A stretch of 18,302 nt of DNA, taken from Dehalococcoidia bacterium (lineage in GTDB: Bacteria; Chloroflexota; Dehalococcoidia; Dehalococcoidales; UBA1222). The position numbers and the translations under genes are program-made. Of the stretch, positions 1 to 6,864 are shown piece by piece. The stretch lies in the NCBI GenBank assembly GCA_009783135.1, contig WRHS01000021.1:1-18302 (forward strand), read 5' to 3'. The notes beneath the pieces are model-generated. The model had not been told where the DNA came from. It did no database searches and was given only the letters and a program-made list of their open reading frames with translations. Numbering within the stretch: the stretch's first letter is position 1; every line of letters starts with the position of its first letter.

Positions 1-53
1 ATTATACCTGTTTCAGCTTGATTTAAGTAGTGCTTTGTCAACAGCTCCAGGGA

Positions 54-75
54 TGTCAACACTTTTTCGGACAAA
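54..75. repeat. Putative right terminal inverted repeat of the IS3 remnant
   Basis: The outer end begins with TG and lies 4 to 25 bases beyond the transposase stop codon at 79-81, as is usual in IS3 elements. The matching left repeat is not in the window because the element is truncated, so the assignment rests on position and on the TG terminus only. Confidence 0.45.
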
Positions 76-78
76 AAG

Positions 79-819
79 TTAAGCAAGTGCATGTACCAGA
101 TTATTAGATGGTTGGGAACTGGACTGCTCCATCTTTGCTGCTTCCATCAGCAACGCCGTATACTCTCTGGGAGACCTGTATCCCAACCTGGCTTGTACCC
201 GCCGATTATTGTAGAAGCTCTCTATCCAAGAGAATACTGTCTCCCTGAGTTCCTCCCTTGTAGCAAAATGATTCCCATGGATGCATTCCTTTTTCAATGT
301 GGCGAAAAAACTCTCTGACCAAGCATTGTCTCCTGGCATTCCAACCCGAGAAAAGCTTTGCCTGATACCGTATAACCTCAGTATTTCCATAAACTCCGCT
401 GAGGTATATTGACTCCCTCTATCCGAATGAAAAACGGATCCTCTCTTAAGGGCATGCCGTGCTTGGGCATTGAGAAAAGCGCGTACAACCAACTCAGACT
501 TCAGGTGCTTACTGGTGGCCTCACCCAATATCTCTCCGCCGAGGATATCCTTGATGGTACACAGATACAGCCAGCCCTCATCACTTTTCAGATAGGTAAT
601 ATCACTGCATACGGTTTGATGCGGTTTGCTGAAGGTCTGCCCTCGCACAAGGTTGTTAAACCCTTCTCCACGGGATTTTCGGCTATCGGTGAGACTGCGT
701 CGCTTATGCCGGTTATATATTGACGACATCCCCATGATAGCCATAAGCCTGCTGACTTTACCATATGACGCTTTCCGGCCTGATTTACGGAGTATGCCGC
801 AAATCCTTTCCGGACCATA
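79..819 (-). pseudogene. IS3-family transposase OrfB, 5'-truncated
   Basis: The reading frame gives the rve-type integrase core of an IS3 OrfB transposase. Counting from the ATG at 744, the acidic triad is D48 (CSDITYL), D108 (HSDRGSQY) and E144 (NAWSESFF), with the 35-residue D-to-E spacing typical of IS3. The ending (NNRRVQARLGYRSPREY) is also typical. The frame stays open upstream of 744 to 819 and encodes YGPERICGILRKSGRK, the helix-turn-helix region that normally precedes the core, so the ATG at 744 is not the true start. A TAG at 820-822 interrupts the frame, and about 40-60 N-terminal residues plus orfA are missing. Normal production would need the orfA/orfB frameshift, so this copy should be inactive. 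The codons beyond the TAG belong to the M50 gene in the same frame. Confidence 0.85.
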
Positions 820-1950
820 CTACTGCTTCCTATTGGAGTGCGCATCAATAAGCCACTGCAATTTTTTATAATTCACCACGCCAATCATATTTCCATCCTG
901 CATGACAGGAGCCTGAGACATCTCATTTTCTCTCATGGCATTAAGCGCCTTATCGAGCCCGTCGTCGGGGTCAACCCATACCAACTTCTCCTTCGGGAGC
1001 ATCAACTGTGCAACAGTCTGTTTGTGGCGGGTCTTGCGTTTTAACGCGCGCAGGTTATCACAAAAAACCAACCCCTCCAGCGCCTCACCACTCATTACTG
1101 CAAAGCACTGCTGCGCACGTTGTGAAGCATACTCGGAAATCAAATGCTCAACATGCATATCCGTCGGCACTACTGCGCAGATTTGCTCCATGGCTTCTCG
1201 GACACTGTGTCTGGACAACAAGTCATTAAGCTGTACTTGGCGATAGCTTCCCACCGCGGCATCAAATAGAAACCAACCCATTAAGGCAAACCATACACCG
1301 GTAAGCCAGCCGCCTGTAAGAATGAAATGTATGCCGACAACAATGATACCGATGGCCATCACACGCCCTACAATGGACGCTATGCGTGTTGCACGGCACA
1401 AATTGCCACTACGTCCCCAAAGGACCGCCCTCAATACCCGCCCGCCGTCCAGGGGAAACCCGGGAATCATGTTGCAGGCACCAAGCGATAAATTAACCCA
1501 TCCCAACCAGGAGGCGGCGACACCGATACATCCGCCCACTCCATCCATGCCGTGAAAACCCAGCGACAGTCCGATAAGAATTACACCCAGCATCAAACTG
1601 GCAGCTGGTCCTGCCAGCGCCATGACAAACTCATGCGAGGCTTTCTTGGGCTCCTCGGCAATTTCGGCTATGCCTCCAAAGATAAAAAGCGTAATTGATT
1701 TAACTGCCACACCTTGGCGCAGTGCGACCACACTGTGCATGAGTTCGTGCACCAATACCGAGGCGAAAAACAGCAGACTTGTGATTACCCCAGCGGATAT
1801 CTTGACCACAGGCGACCAGTCAGGATAAATTGATGAGAAATAGCCGCCAGCCAGCGACCATGTGGTGAAAATAAAAATAATCAACCATGAAGGATTGATG
1901 CAAAAAGCAATGCCAAATATGCGCCCCAGTGGTATGCCTTTTCCGCCCAT
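820..1950 (-). CDS. M50-family site-2 protease with C-terminal CBS domain pair
   Basis: This is an intramembrane zinc metalloprotease of the S2P/SpoIVFB-like group, expected in the cytoplasmic membrane, where such enzymes cut transmembrane segments of anti-sigma factors, signal peptides or other targets. Hydrophobic helices fill roughly residues 10-225. The zinc-binding motif is HELMH at 68-72, and the second half of the active site is NMIPGFPLDGGR at 160-171, where D168 should be the third zinc ligand. Two CBS domains occupy about 242-300 and 310-370 and in this family may sense nucleotides. At 376 residues the length is normal. The ATG at 1950 has a good GAGG ribosome-binding site 7-8 bases upstream. 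The gene lies 108 bp downstream of the DEAD-box helicase on the same strand. The last residues (about HSNRKQ) and the TAG stop sit right at the IS3 junction and may derive from it. The substrate cannot be told. Confidence 0.9.
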   Translation of the reverse strand: MGGKGIPLGRIFGIAFCINPSWLIIFIFTTWSLAGGYFSSIYPDWSPVVKISAGVITSLLFFASVLVHELMHSVVALRQGVAVKSITLFIFGGIAEIAEEPKKASHEFVMALAGPAASLMLGVILIGLSLGFHGMDGVGGCIGVAASWLGWVNLSLGACNMIPGFPLDGGRVLRAVLWGRSGNLCRATRIASIVGRVMAIGIIVVGIHFILTGGWLTGVWFALMGWFLFDAAVGSYRQVQLNDLLSRHSVREAMEQICAVVPTDMHVEHLISEYASQRAQQCFAVMSGEALEGLVFCDNLRALKRKTRHKQTVAQLMLPKEKLVWVDPDDGLDKALNAMRENEMSQAPVMQDGNMIGVVNYKKLQWLIDAHSNRKQ

Positions 1951-2058
1951 TACAAGACCTCAAAATACATGCTTGCCAGCTGTGTCGTACAGCAATTATA
2001 TTCCGGGCAACAGTTTATCACACTCCGCAACCAAAATAGCGACCTTGGAAACTCCTCT

Positions 2059-3576
2059 CTATGAAGACAGTTGAGTGCTATTACGTTGAGTCGTTTTTGT
2101 TTTTGAAAAAATCGCACGCGGCGCACGGTTATAAGGTACCCTGCTGTTTGAGGTGCGGGCAGCAGATGCCCGCCCTCCGATGCGGTTACCCGAAACAGGA
2201 CGCCTGGTCTTTTCCGTTTTAGGCGCTTCCACGTCGTAATTAAAGCCATCCAGTATACGCCGCTCGACTTTCTTTCCCAGCATACGCTCTATGGCATGCA
2301 CCATTTCGGCATCCTCGGGACAGATAAACGTGTATGCCTCTCCTGTCTGGTCAATGCGTCCGGTGCGCCCTATGCGGTGGGTGTAGGCATCCGTTGTGTC
2401 AGGCATGTCAAAGTTTATGACATGCGAAATCCGAAGCACATCTATGCCGCGGGACGCGATATCCGTTGCCACCAGTATCTTAACCTTGCCGCGACGGAAA
2501 CTGTCAATTGCAGCCTGACGGCGCGATTGTGCCAGATTGCCCTGCAATGAAACCACTTTGAACCCGCTGTTTTTAAGCTGTTCGGCTACGCGTTCGGCGC
2601 GATGCTTGGTTCGCGTGAAAACCACCACAGAAGACGTTTCAACCTGACGCAACAGATCAAGCAGCAAAGCACTTTTTAGATACTGCCTAACCGGATAAAA
2701 TGATTGTGTCACGCTACTTGCCGGAGCCACATGCCCTATTTGCACAGTTATGGGCTCATGCAGATAAGTCTGCACCAGCTGACGCACGTCATCAGGCATT
2801 GTGGCAGAAAAAAGCAGTATCTGTTTTTTCTGAGGAAGGCAGCGCAAAATATTTTGGATATCCGGCAGAAAACCCATATCAAACATGCGGTCAGCTTCAT
2901 CTATGACCAGCATTTCCACGTTTGATAAATCAATGCTGCCCTGCCAAACATGATCCAGCAAACGCCCGGGACATGCTACCGCAACATCTACGCCGTCACG
3001 CAAGTTACGCATCTGCTGAAACATTCCCACCCCACCATACAGAGAAATTGAACGAATACCTGTGCGCCGCCCAAGCGATGCGAAAGATTCATTCGTCTGC
3101 TCAGCCAACTCACGCGTCGGAGAAATCACAAGTCCGCGGATATTGCCATGACGGTGCGCCTCCAAACTGTTCAACATTGGCAGCACAAATGCTGCTGTCT
3201 TGCCGGTTCCGGTTTGCGCAAGACCGATAACATCGCGTCCTGCCAAAACATGTGGCATAGCCTTGCTTTGAATGGGAGTCGGCACAGTGTAGCCTGAAAG
3301 ACGTACGCCGGCTAATACATTCGGTCTGAGACCGAATGATTCAAAATCCCCAACTGTCTCTGCCGGTATTTCCGGGGTACGCGCTGCCACATCATCGCTT
3401 ACGTCAGTATCGTTGCCTGCAGGCAGGGTATTGTGGCTACGCTTTTCACGGCACGCCGGACAGCGCTTTGGTTCACTGTGAAAACCATTCGAGTGGAAAA
3501 ATTTTTGCTCAGATGCACTAAAGGTAAAACCTGTTCCGCAATCGGAACACTCCAAAGTCTTGTTTTGAAAAATCAA
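2059..3576 (-). CDS. DEAD-box RNA helicase with N-terminal zinc ribbon
   Basis: This is an ATP-dependent RNA helicase of superfamily 2, likely acting in the cytoplasm on rRNA or mRNA structure. Residues 8-45 form a CxxC...CxxC zinc ribbon (C10, C13, C39, C42). The helicase core follows: Q motif near 79-103, Walker A AQTGTGKT at 120-127, PTREL at 153-157, DEAD at 226-229, SAT at 258-260 and HRIGRTGR at 400-407. A basic, Ser/Thr/Arg-rich tail runs from about 450 to 505 and may bind RNA, as in RhlE/CsdA-like proteins. The ribbon closely resembles that of the small protein at 9739-10032. The start is TTG at 3576: a stop codon lies 6 codons upstream with no ATG between, and only a weak GTGAG ribosome-binding site is present. 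An in-frame ATT follows at once, aligning with the start of the paralogous ribbon. Specific naming (rhlE, deaD, cshA) is not safe. Confidence 0.93.
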   Translation of the reverse strand: MIFQNKTLECSDCGTGFTFSASEQKFFHSNGFHSEPKRCPACREKRSHNTLPAGNDTDVSDDVAARTPEIPAETVGDFESFGLRPNVLAGVRLSGYTVPTPIQSKAMPHVLAGRDVIGLAQTGTGKTAAFVLPMLNSLEAHRHGNIRGLVISPTRELAEQTNESFASLGRRTGIRSISLYGGVGMFQQMRNLRDGVDVAVACPGRLLDHVWQGSIDLSNVEMLVIDEADRMFDMGFLPDIQNILRCLPQKKQILLFSATMPDDVRQLVQTYLHEPITVQIGHVAPASSVTQSFYPVRQYLKSALLLDLLRQVETSSVVVFTRTKHRAERVAEQLKNSGFKVVSLQGNLAQSRRQAAIDSFRRGKVKILVATDIASRGIDVLRISHVINFDMPDTTDAYTHRIGRTGRIDQTGEAYTFICPEDAEMVHAIERMLGKKVERRILDGFNYDVEAPKTEKTRRPVSGNRIGGRASAARTSNSRVPYNRAPRAIFSKTKTTQRNSTQLSS

Positions 3577-3719
3577 ACAGATACGCTCACTTTAAAAGAA
3601 TTTTTTGTTGAGTTCGCGGCGGTGAAACCTTGAGGAAAAACCCGTGGTGATTTCTACACAAACGACACTGCCTAATAAAGAACTCTTGAACTAATTAGGT
3701 TTTTAATCACCAAAGTTAT

Positions 3720-4208
3720 CTAATCTTGGTGATATATATAATTCGGCTCCGCGAATCTAACACCTTCCTTAATTGAAAGAATTTCTACGGCATGTAAAAC
3801 GCTCTCCCTGCTCGGTTCTGCCAGCACAATACTAAATATTCTGCACCAACTATCTACAGCAGGATACACTCCCTCTTTAACCGCTTCAAGGGAATATATC
3901 GTTACTTCATACACATTAACGCAATCAATTTCACTAAAATCCTGTGGGGTATATTCTTTTAGTTTCATTGATTCCCGATGCGTCAGAGTAACTACTACCA
4001 CATCGTAGGTAAACTCTGCCTCAGCCTTGCCCTTCTTTTCTACATAACCGTAGTCATTGCTGCTGTTTTGTCGAACGTCTCCTCCACTCAACTCGTTGCC
4101 GTCGTTCTCCCCGCCATCATTGAGGTTTATATCGATGACATCATCATTGCATGCAGCAAGAGAAAAAAGAAAGAGTATGGACATCAAGAAAGGAATTAGT
4201 TTCTTCAT
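3720..4208 (-). CDS. Small lipoprotein with a protease-propeptide-like domain
   Basis: This 162-residue protein has a lipoprotein signal peptide: MKK, a hydrophobic core, then lipobox LAAC with C20 as the lipidated residue. An acidic, Asn/Gly-rich linker follows (about 21-55). The rest (about 67-162) has alternating strands and ends VRFAEPNYIYHQD. That ending, together with the VVVVTLTHRES opening, resembles the I9/fervidolysin-like propeptide domain that folds and inhibits subtilisin (S8) proteases, but no protease domain is attached or adjacent. The family match comes from memory of the motif, not from a search. It should sit on the outer face of the membrane. The local DNA is AT-rich compared with the neighbours, hinting at later acquisition. 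There is no clear Shine-Dalgarno sequence before the ATG at 4208. It appears to have its own promoter (4245-4272). The stop codon lies in the loop of an 8-bp inverted repeat (3706-3713/3726-3733). Confidence 0.75.
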   Translation of the reverse strand: MKKLIPFLMSILFLFSLAACNDDVIDINLNDGGENDGNELSGGDVRQNSSNDYGYVEKKGKAEAEFTYDVVVVTLTHRESMKLKEYTPQDFSEIDCVNVYEVTIYSLEAVKEGVYPAVDSWCRIFSIVLAEPSRESVLHAVEILSIKEGVRFAEPNYIYHQD

Positions 4209-4244
4209 TTTAATTTAGAATAACTTCACACATATTAATTTTCA

Positions 4245-4272
4245 ATTGTAACACGTGTTATACATATTGCAA
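4245..4272 (-). promoter_or_regulatory. Sigma70-type promoter with overlapping 12-bp palindrome for the lipoprotein gene
   Basis: Read on the minus strand, TTGCAA (4272-4267) and TACAAT (4250-4245) are 16 bp apart, giving a start of transcription near 4238 and a leader of about 30 bases before the ATG at 4208. A perfect palindrome, TAACACGTGTTA (4249-4260), covers the spacer and part of the -10 box, the classic position for a repressor operator. It lies wholly in the 85-bp gap after typA. The repressor is unknown. Confidence 0.45.
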
Positions 4273-4293
4273 AATTTCAGGCCACGAAAATCA

Positions 4294-6135
4294 TTACTCC
4301 TCATCGTCGTCTTCATGCCCAGCAGTGTGGTATCCGCGCAAACGCATGGTTTCACTTAGTATCTTTTTGCGCAAACGAATATTCTCAGGCGTTACCTCCA
4401 CCAGTTCATCCCTGTTAATGAAATCGATAGATTGCTCCAGACTCATAATGATAGGCGGCGTAAGCTTAATGGCGATGTCAGACGTGGACGAGCGAATATT
4501 GGTCTTTTTCTTTTCTTTGCACACATTCACCGCAATGTCGCGCGTACGCGGATTAGTGCCAATAATCATGCCCTCATACACCTGCGTGCCCGGCTCAATG
4601 AAAGTCATGCCGCGCCCCTGCGCATTGTTAAGACCATAGGTAACCGCCTCACCGGTCTCTGATGCAACCAGCACACCAGAACGCGCCGAAACGATATCGC
4701 GCTTCCACGGCTCATAACCCAAGAAAAGTGTATTCATCACGCCTTCACCGCGCGTGGCAGTAATAAAAGAACTGCGAAAACCGATTAAGCCCTTGGTTGG
4801 AATACGAAACTCAAGGTGCACTCCACTTTCACCGTCACTACGCATGTCACGCATTTCAGCCTGACGCTTGCCAAGCATCTCGGTAACAGCGCCCATATAC
4901 TCGGATGGCATATCAATGCATAAAAGCTCGACCGGTTCCATTAGTTTGCCATCAATCATCTTTGTAATGGCCTCCGGCTTGGAAACCTGAAACTCGTATC
5001 CTTCACGGCGCATCGCCTCAATCAACACCGATAAATGCAACTCACCGCGCCCTTTGACCAAAAAAGTATCCGGTGAGTCCGTGTCGCTGATACGCAAACT
5101 CAGGTTAGTTTCGAGTTCTCTGTACAGGCGCTCACGCAACTGGCGCGTAGTGGAGTATTTACCCTCGCGCCCAGCGAAAGGCGATGTGTTTACGGAGAAA
5201 GTCATTTCAACTGTCGGCTCGCCTATTTCAATACGTTTGATGGCATCAGGACTCTCAGGCGCGGTCAATGTGTCGCCGATATTCACATCGGAAACACCTG
5301 TGACAGCCACGATATCCCCGGCACTTGAACAATCGACATTGACGCGCGAAAGCCCCATATATGTGAGCACCTCAGCAACCTCATAGGACTTTTGCACGCC
5401 ATCGGCATAAATGCACATCACACGCTCACGCGGGACTATTTTGCCGCGAAAGATGCGCCCGATGGCAATTTTGCCCTTGTGGCTATCGTAATCCAAATTG
5501 GAAACCATCATTTGGAAATGTCCTTCTTCAATGTGCGGTGGAGGGATTTTTTCCAATATGGCATCAAATAGCAGGCTAACATCAGTGCTCTTGCTCAAAT
5601 CCGGCTCAGCCGCAACTATACCCTGACGTCCACTGGCATACAAAACAGGAAAATCAAGCTGCTCAGCCGTCGTAACCAATTCCAAAAACAAATCCTGCGT
5701 CAGCTGTAATACTTCCTGAATACGCGCATTTTCACGGTCAATCTTGTTAATAACCACTATCGGATGCAGACCATGTTTCAGTGCCTGCTTGAGCACATAT
5801 TTTGTCTGCGGCATGGGACCCTCAACCGCATCAATCATGAGCAAACACCCGTCAGCCATATGTATTACGCGCTCTACCTCGCCTGAAAAGTCAGCATGTC
5901 CCGGGGTGTCAATTATGTTGATTTTCACGCCTTTGTACGTCACAGCCGTGTTTTTTGCCATGATGGTGATGCCACGCTCGCGCTCCTGCGGGTTGGAGTC
6001 CATAACACATTCCACCACTGCCTGGTTGGCGCGAAAGATATGGCTTTGTTTGAGCAACGCATCCACCATAGTTGTTTTACCGTGGTCTACATGCGCGATA
6101 ATAGCCACATTACGAATATCATCACGATATTTCAT
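4294..6135 (-). CDS. typA: Ribosome-associated translational GTPase TypA/BipA
   Basis: TypA is an EF-G-like GTPase that binds the ribosome and supports large-subunit assembly, often under stress or at low temperature. From the ATG at 6135 the protein has 613 residues, close to the family norm. GTPase motifs are AHVDHGKT at 14-21, the switch I RERGITI near 52-58, DTPGH at 76-80 and NKID at 130-133. Domain II, the two EF-G-like domains and the TypA-specific C-terminal region (ending in an acidic EDDDEE tail) follow. The frame extends five codons upstream to a GTG at 6150. I prefer the ATG because the ribosome-binding site AAAGGTGG (6154-6147) overlaps that GTG and sits 11 bases from the ATG, and the family usually starts just before RNVAIIAHVDHGK. 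It diverges from the peptide/radical SAM operon. I could not settle on a promoter for it. Confidence 0.97.
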   Translation of the reverse strand: MKYRDDIRNVAIIAHVDHGKTTMVDALLKQSHIFRANQAVVECVMDSNPQERERGITIMAKNTAVTYKGVKINIIDTPGHADFSGEVERVIHMADGCLLMIDAVEGPMPQTKYVLKQALKHGLHPIVVINKIDRENARIQEVLQLTQDLFLELVTTAEQLDFPVLYASGRQGIVAAEPDLSKSTDVSLLFDAILEKIPPPHIEEGHFQMMVSNLDYDSHKGKIAIGRIFRGKIVPRERVMCIYADGVQKSYEVAEVLTYMGLSRVNVDCSSAGDIVAVTGVSDVNIGDTLTAPESPDAIKRIEIGEPTVEMTFSVNTSPFAGREGKYSTTRQLRERLYRELETNLSLRISDTDSPDTFLVKGRGELHLSVLIEAMRREGYEFQVSKPEAITKMIDGKLMEPVELLCIDMPSEYMGAVTEMLGKRQAEMRDMRSDGESGVHLEFRIPTKGLIGFRSSFITATRGEGVMNTLFLGYEPWKRDIVSARSGVLVASETGEAVTYGLNNAQGRGMTFIEPGTQVYEGMIIGTNPRTRDIAVNVCKEKKKTNIRSSTSDIAIKLTPPIIMSLEQSIDFINRDELVEVTPENIRLRKKILSETMRLRGYHTAGHEDDDEE

Positions 6136-6446
6136 TTTGTACAAACCCACCTTTTACACATAAAACAGTACATAATCGTATAATCTGGTCAAAAGAATGA
6201 AATGAATGGAGAATATGCAACAAAACATCAGCCCTATCTAAAAACAGGGCATCCGTGAGGATTACCTATACCGAAATCGATGTAAACCGTTCACAAACAA
6301 CTTATTATGCCATGTAAAATACGAATATTCTTTGACAATGTACCACATACCCGATGCTGTATTCAATTTTCCGAGGGGAAATGGGCTTAAGCCACTGTTA
6401 TATCTCGAATTTTGCGGTGCCAACAGGCACCGTCGACACATTCTTA
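6136..6446. other. Divergent intergenic region between typA and the peptide/radical SAM operon
   Basis: No convincing gene lies here. It holds the typA ribosome-binding site, a TATAAT-like box on the plus strand at 6179-6184 without a good -35, and an isolated TTGACA at 6332-6337 with no matching -10 at normal spacing. A small GCCCT/AGGGC inverted repeat occurs near 6230-6250. The palindromes at 6384-6432 are listed separately. An 18-codon open frame from 6202 has no clear ribosome-binding site and was not called. Confidence 0.5.
6384..6432 (+). promoter_or_regulatory. Two inverted repeats upstream of the peptide/radical SAM promoter
   Basis: A perfect 10-bp palindrome, GGCTTAAGCC, lies at 6384-6393. 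A second perfect inverted repeat, CGGTGCC-AACA-GGCACCG, lies at 6415-6432. The second ends 14 bp upstream of the -35 box at 6447, a position suited to an activator or a distal operator. Neither is followed by a T-run on either strand, so a terminator reading is weaker. No regulator gene is adjacent. Confidence 0.35.
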
Positions 6447-6475
6447 TTGCGCGACAAAAAGTATAAGACTATAAT
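6447..6475 (+). promoter_or_regulatory. Sigma70-type promoter of the peptide/radical SAM operon
   Basis: TTGCGC (6447-6452) and a perfect TATAAT (6470-6475) are separated by exactly 17 bp. Transcription should start near 6482. This places the in-frame ATG at 6479 upstream of, or at, the start site and supports the downstream ATG at 6542 as the real start of the peptide gene. Confidence 0.6.
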
Positions 6476-6480
6476 GAAAT

Positions 6481-6526
6481 GCATGTGCTAAAAATGCACG
6501 TGCGCCGCAGGGAATGTGATGCGGCG
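6481..6526 (+). promoter_or_regulatory. Structured 5' leader of the peptide/radical SAM mRNA
   Basis: Two stem-loops can form back to back at the predicted 5' end of the message. GCATGTGC (6481-6488) pairs with GCACGTGC (6496-6503) across a 7-base loop, with one G-U pair. CGCCGC (6503-6508) pairs with GCGGCG (6521-6526) across 12 bases. The second stem abuts the GAGGGG ribosome-binding site at 6526-6531, so it could tune translation. The first could protect the 5' end or, as DNA, act as an operator. The two stems share base 6503 and cannot both be complete. Confidence 0.35.
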
Positions 6527-6541
6527 AGGGGACACTGTCAG

Positions 6542-6823
6542 ATGGAAATAGAGCACGTTAAAGATTATTCCAAACCAAAATTCAACTCTTTCCAGCTAAA
6601 AACCGGTAAGATGCTTATGGCTGGTGCCGCATGCATAGCGTTATTGGGTATGGCAGGTGCACTTGGAGGTTGTGCAGAAAACTTGATTGATGGCGAATAC
6701 ACTCTTGGCACTTCAGCGCCACAGGATTTTACAAACGAAACAGGTTCAGATAAGTCGTCGGAGTCTCAATCAGCAGATACCTTTGAAATCACTATGGGAG
6801 ATATCGTCTCACTCGCCCTCTAG
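6542..6823 (+). CDS. Small lipobox peptide, candidate substrate of the adjacent radical SAM enzyme
   Basis: This 93-residue protein is not one I recognise. Residues 1-23 are charged (three Asp/Glu, His, several Lys) and are followed by a hydrophobic stretch at 24-43 (MLMAGAACIALLGMAGALGG) and C44. LGGC fits a lipobox, which would anchor the product outside the membrane. The same GG|C could be a double-glycine leader cleavage site. The mature part (44-93) is polar, Ser/Thr/Asp/Glu-rich and ends in a more hydrophobic tail, TFEITMGDIVSLAL. Only two Cys are present (31 and 44). The frame opens at an ATG at 6479, but the promoter at 6447-6475 would start transcription after it, and GAGGGG lies 10 bases before the ATG at 6542. 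The stop is 41 bases ahead of the radical SAM gene, so the two are very likely co-transcribed. A substrate role is inferred from this pairing and from the small size. Confidence 0.7.
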   Translation: MEIEHVKDYSKPKFNSFQLKTGKMLMAGAACIALLGMAGALGGCAENLIDGEYTLGTSAPQDFTNETGSDKSSESQSADTFEITMGDIVSLAL

Positions 6824-6864
6824 AACAGTACATTAATCAGCAATATTCATTGGGAGTACGCCTT

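Larger units (their letters stand above)
54..819 (-). mobile_element. IS3-family insertion sequence remnant, left end missing
   Basis: The stretch holds the 3' part of an IS3-type transposase gene on the minus strand and, just beyond its stop codon, a plausible terminal inverted repeat starting TGTCAACACTTTTTCGGACA at 54. IS3 elements usually begin 5'-TG and end CA-3', which fits position 54 as the outer right end. The left end, the orfA gene and the first part of orfB are absent: homology to the transposase stops at about 819, directly against the stop codon of the M50 protease gene. The element therefore looks dead and truncated. Bases 1-53 lie outside it, and I see nothing identifiable there. 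The exact left breakpoint cannot be placed without an intact copy to compare. Confidence 0.8.

Noticed and set aside
79..1950. A single protein made by reading through TAG at 820-822, fusing the M50 protease to the transposase.
   Set aside because: TAG ends 11 of 17 genes here, so it is a normal stop. The arrangement is better explained by an IS junction.
1950..2249. A 99-codon minus-strand frame between the protease and the helicase.
   Set aside because: It overlaps the 3' end of the helicase in another frame, has no recognisable motif and no ribosome-binding site.
3671..3704. CCTAAT/ATTAGG inverted repeat followed by TTTTT on the plus strand, as a terminator.
   Set aside because: The stem is only 6 AT-rich base pairs with a 17-base loop, and no plus-strand gene ends nearby.
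6202..6258. An 18-codon frame (MNGEYATKHQPYLKTGHP) in the typA upstream region.
   Set aside because: There is no good ribosome-binding site and only a partial promoter. Such a short frame is expected by chance.
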